NCBI GenBank assembly: GCA_965364735.1
Contig: CBDTYW010000008.1
Span: 1 to 34,145, forward strand
Direction of reading: 5' to 3'
Length of the DNA: 34,145 nucleotides
DNA from: CBDTYW01 sp965364735
Lineage (GTDB): Bacteria; Actinomycetota; Nitriliruptoria; Nitriliruptorales; Nitriliruptoraceae
Every line of letters begins with the position of its first letter. Position 1 is the stretch's first letter. The notes below the pieces were generated by a model. That model saw only the letters and a list, made by a program, of their open reading frames with translations. It was not told the origin of the DNA and searched no databases. Made by a program: the position numbers and the translations under genes. Below are positions 32,201-34,145 of the stretch, one piece after another.

Positions 32201-32892
32201 GTGCTGATCCGGTTGGCGAGTGCGCGCAACGTGTCCTCCCGGACCGCGTCGAGATGGATGGCCATGGCGGCCTCTGCACGAGCAGGGTCGGCCGAGGCGA
32301 TCGCGTCCGCCACCGCCACGTGCTCCGCGGACGCGCAGACGTCGACCTGCCCCAGCATGCCATCCAGCACGCGCATCAGCGCGCGGGACTGGACGTCGAG
32401 CAGCGGGTTCGCCGCGGCCGTGACGACCGCGAGGTGGAAGGCGCGGTCGGCCGCGGCGTCGCCTTCAGGGAGCCGACCTGCGACGAGCCACGGCGACAGC
32501 GCCTCGAGGTCTCGTGGCATGCGGCGAGCCGCGGCGAGCCCAGCGGCGTGGACCTGGGTGAGCCGCTGCACGTCGAGGATGTGTTCGGCGGAGACCTGAC
32601 CGGCGTGGACGAGCATCGCCATGCCCTGGGTGAGCCCGGCCGCGAGGTCGTCGATCTCCGGGACGGCGACGAACGTGCCGCCGTGCAGCCCGCGCTGCGT
32701 CGTGACGAGGTGGGCGCTCGCAAGGGTCCTGAGCGCCTCGCGGACGGTCGAGCGGGACACGCCGAACTGCAGGGCGAGGTCGGCCTCCGACGGCAGCCGG
32801 GTCCCGGCCACGTGCGTGCCGTCGACGATCTGGTCCCGGAGATGGTCGGCGACGGCCTCATAGGCCGGGGGGCTCGACGGTCCGGTGGCCAC
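32197..32892 (-). CDS. GntR/FadR-family transcriptional regulator
   Basis: A 231-residue regulator starting at a GTG (32892) with GGAGAG upstream. The winged helix is AVADHLRDQIVDG...LPSEADLALQFGVSRSTVREALRTL (about 12-60). The all-helical FCD effector domain follows (about 85-231), with DRAFHLAVVTAAANPLL as its metal/ligand-binding helix. FCD regulators usually release DNA on binding an organic acid. It is the first gene of the eleven-gene operon (ATGA overlap with CaiB) and lies beside operator site 4. It is thus the only visible candidate to control the 17-bp sites, although those sites do not look like the T-G-G-T-n-A-C-C-A-type FadR operators. Confidence 0.9.
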   Translation of the reverse strand: MATGPSSPPAYEAVADHLRDQIVDGTHVAGTRLPSEADLALQFGVSRSTVREALRTLASAHLVTTQRGLHGGTFVAVPEIDDLAAGLTQGMAMLVHAGQVSAEHILDVQRLTQVHAAGLAAARRMPRDLEALSPWLVAGRLPEGDAAADRAFHLAVVTAAANPLLDVQSRALMRVLDGMLGQVDVCASAEHVAVADAIASADPARAEAAMAIHLDAVREDTLRALANRIST

Positions 32893-32941
32893 TTCGGTCT
32901 CTCCACGACGTCAGGAACGTTCGCCGGATCCGCACCGACGC

Positions 32942-32970
32942 TTGCCGCAATGATGTCCGATCTTTACACT
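32942..32970 (+). promoter_or_regulatory. Sigma70-like promoter of the MaoC/LLM operon; divergent -35 nearby
   Basis: TTGCCG (32942-32947), 17 nt and TACACT (32965-32970) form a plus-strand promoter with a start near 32977, followed 15 nt after the -10 by operator site 4. On the minus strand TTGACG (32978-32973), 17 nt and CATCAT is a weaker candidate promoter for the GntR operon, with the operator just upstream of its -35. Confidence 0.55.
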
Positions 32971-32985
32971 GCCGTCAAGAACAGC

Positions 32986-33002
32986 GTTCCGCCAAGCGGA
33001 AC
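32986..33002. promoter_or_regulatory. Operator site 4: perfect 17-bp inverted repeat
   Basis: GTTCCGC-CAA-GCGGAAC is the exact reverse complement of site 1, more than 30 kb away. It lies in the GntR/MaoC divergent region downstream of the plus-strand promoter. ACAGC precedes it, as ACAGT does at site 1. An 8-bp palindrome, GAACGTTC (32915-32922), stands nearer the GntR gene; the same 8 bp also occur at 2223-2230 near site 1. Confidence 0.8.
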
Positions 33003-33028
33003 AGAACAACTCGGCGGGTGTGAGCAGC

Positions 33029-33583
33029 ATGAACGAGACAGACGGCACGACGACGGCCTCCGGGATCGGTTCGGGACGCCACTTCGAGGACTTCGAGGTC
33101 GGACAGCTGCTCGAGCACCCGCTCGGGCGCACGATCACGGATGCGGACAACGCGTGGTTCACGCTGCTCACGATGAACACGAACCAGCTGCACTTCAACG
33201 ACCACTACAGCGAGACCTCCCCGTTCGGCAAGCCGCTGGTGAACTCCACGCTGTCGCTGTCGATCGTCGTCGGGCTGTCCGTCTCCGACGTCTCCCAGCA
33301 CGCGATGGCGAACCTCGCGTGGAAGAACATCGAGCTGACTCACCCGCTCTTCGTCGGCGACACGCTCTACGCCCGGTCACTCGTGCTCGGGCTGCGCGAG
33401 TCCGCGTCACGCCCGTACGCCGGGATCGTGACGACGCGCACGCAGGGTCTCAACCAGCACGGCGACGTCATCATGACGTTCGAGCGGTCGGTGATGGTCC
33501 ACAAGCGTGACAGCGACCAGCTGCCCCGGAGCTTCCCGGTCGCGAAGGCGGACATCCGCGCCGACATCGACGTGCGTTCCTGA
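33029..33583 (+). CDS. MaoC-family hydratase of the itaconyl/mesaconyl-CoA hydratase type
   Basis: A 184-residue protein. The ATG at 33029 is used; an in-frame GTG at 33020 is possible. FEDFEVGQLLEHPLGRTITDADNAWFTLLTMNTNQLHFNDHYS (about 14-56) carries the Asp...Asn-Gln-x-His pattern of hydratases acting on mesaconyl-, itaconyl- or 2-methylfumaryl-CoA. NSTLSLSIVVGLSVSDVSQ follows. Such enzymes add water to C5 branched unsaturated dicarboxylyl-CoAs before cleavage by a citramalyl- or malyl-CoA lyase. Preceded by operator site 4 and followed by the LLM gene with a 1-bp overlap (TGATG). A hydration step on an alkylated maleyl-CoA fits the cluster, but specificity is inferred. Confidence 0.85.
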   Translation: MNETDGTTTASGIGSGRHFEDFEVGQLLEHPLGRTITDADNAWFTLLTMNTNQLHFNDHYSETSPFGKPLVNSTLSLSIVVGLSVSDVSQHAMANLAWKNIELTHPLFVGDTLYARSLVLGLRESASRPYAGIVTTRTQGLNQHGDVIMTFERSVMVHKRDSDQLPRSFPVAKADIRADIDVRS

Positions 33584-34145
33584 TGGCGGCCACCGCGCTC
33601 CCCCGCGTCGGCCTCGCCGCCTGGGGCGAAGACCTCGGAGAGATGCTCGACGCCGGACGCGCCGCAGATGCCGGTGGGTTCGACGCGGTCTGGACCTCCG
33701 AGCTCCACCGCTCGCCGCTGGTCCCGCTCGCAGCGCTCGCCACGAGCACGACGAGGATCGGCCTCGGCACGGCGATCGCGCTCGCGTTCGTCCGCTCCCC
33801 CCTGTCGCTCGCGCTGTCCGCGCTTGACCTCGACGAGCTCTCGGGCGGCCGGGTGCGCCTCGGGCTCGGCGCCGGCGTCAAGCGACTCAACGAGGACTGG
33901 CACTCCGCGGAGTTCGACCGTCCGGCCCTCCGGCTGCGCGAGACGATCCAGGCGGTGCGCACCTTCGTCGCGCAGGCACACCTCGGTGAGCCGATCGACG
34001 TCGAGGGTGAGCTGGTCACGGCGCGGATCCGTGGCTACCAACGCCCGTACCCGCCCGTCCGCACGGCGATCCCGATCCACGTCGCCGCGGTCGGCCCGCT
34101 CATGACGCGCATGGCCGGCGAGATCGGCGACGGCTGGATCAGCCA
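33583..34145 (+). CDS. LLM-class flavin-dependent oxidoreductase, N-terminal part (runs off window end)
   Basis: The first 187 residues of a luciferase-like TIM-barrel flavoprotein: LPRVGLAAWGEDLGEMLDAGRAADAGGFDAVWTSE, then TTRIGLGTAIALAFVRSPLSLALSALDLDELSGGRVRLGLGAGVKRLNEDWH and PIHVAAVGPLMTRMAGEIGDGWI. The GLGAGVKRLNEDWH segment is typical of F420-dependent methylenetetrahydromethanopterin-reductase-like members rather than FMN luciferases. Substrates of the group are diverse. Its ATG overlaps the MaoC stop by 1 bp, so it belongs to the same operon and probably to the same pathway as an extra reductase or monooxygenase. Confidence 0.88.
   Translation, partial: MAATALPRVGLAAWGEDLGEMLDAGRAADAGGFDAVWTSELHRSPLVPLAALATSTTRIGLGTAIALAFVRSPLSLALSALDLDELSGGRVRLGLGAGVKRLNEDWHSAEFDRPALRLRETIQAVRTFVAQAHLGEPIDVEGELVTARIRGYQRPYPPVRTAIPIHVAAVGPLMTRMAGEIGDGWIS

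Noticed and set aside
1..34145. CRISPR arrays, tRNA/rRNA genes, insertion sequences or attachment sites
   Set aside because: No regularly spaced repeats, no cloverleaf or rRNA-like stretches, and no transposase or integrase motifs were seen on either strand.

Overview
The window comes from a very GC-rich bacterium (about 70% G+C by eye, GC-ended codons, frequent GTG starts, genes packed with ATGA/GTGA/TGATG overlaps). An F420-type LLM flavoprotein, a FadR-type GntR regulator, DUF35/thiolase-like pairs and many CaiB/MaoC/acyl-CoA dehydrogenase genes point to Actinomycetota. A thermoleophilic/solirubrobacterial lineage is possible but cannot be fixed from sequence alone.

Layout. (A) 1-6441, minus: an operon with a tandem nitrilase, a red-chlorophyll-catabolite-reductase (RCCR)-like protein, a small membrane protein, an isocitrate lyase/PEP mutase-family lyase, a substrate-binding lipoprotein and the start of an MFS-like transporter. 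An HMG-CoA-lyase-like gene diverges from it (6532-7449, plus). (B) 7450-13190: genes with less obvious links, namely an AAA ATPase, a thioredoxin-fold protein, a macro-domain/NTF2-like fusion, an aldehyde dehydrogenase and a DUF4143 ATPase. (C) 13295-16585, minus: FAD monooxygenase, arylmalonate decarboxylase/maleate isomerase-like protein, CaiB CoA-transferase. (D) 16718-23103, plus: flavin reductase fused to an HMGL-like half barrel, Dabb protein, acyl-CoA-dehydrogenase-fold protein lacking the dehydrogenase base (probably a flavin monooxygenase), lipocalin-like protein, aldehyde dehydrogenase, second AMDase/maleate-isomerase-like protein, and an SDR of the chlorophyll(ide) b reductase (NOL/NYC1) type. 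(E) 32892-23217, minus: an eleven-gene, almost gapless operon with GntR regulator, CaiB, MmgE/PrpD, triple RidA, two MaoC proteins, Ltp2-like thiolase-fold lyase, DUF35 partner, acyl-CoA dehydrogenase, maleamate-amidase-like isochorismatase-fold hydrolase and ASCH protein. (F) 33029-end, plus: itaconyl/mesaconyl-CoA hydratase-like MaoC and a partial LLM flavoprotein.

A near-identical 17-bp inverted repeat (GTTCCGC-N3-GCGGAAC) lies just downstream of sigma70-like promoter boxes at two distant blocks. Degenerate versions lie in two further divergent promoter regions. This suggests that blocks A, C/D and E/F form one co-regulated catabolic regulon.

Main hypothesis (inference): the two plant-type chlorophyll-breakdown homologues (RCCR-like and NOL-like), together with two flavin monooxygenase systems, maleamate-type amidase, nitrilase, AMDase/maleate-isomerase-like proteins, CoA-transferases, hydratases and C-C lyases, look like a pathway that degrades an open-chain or cyclic tetrapyrrole (chlorophyll, phyllobilin or bilin) through pyrrole/maleimide fragments to central metabolites. 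A conventional N-heterocycle (nicotinate-like) pathway is the chief alternative. No rRNA, tRNA, CRISPR or insertion sequence was recognised.
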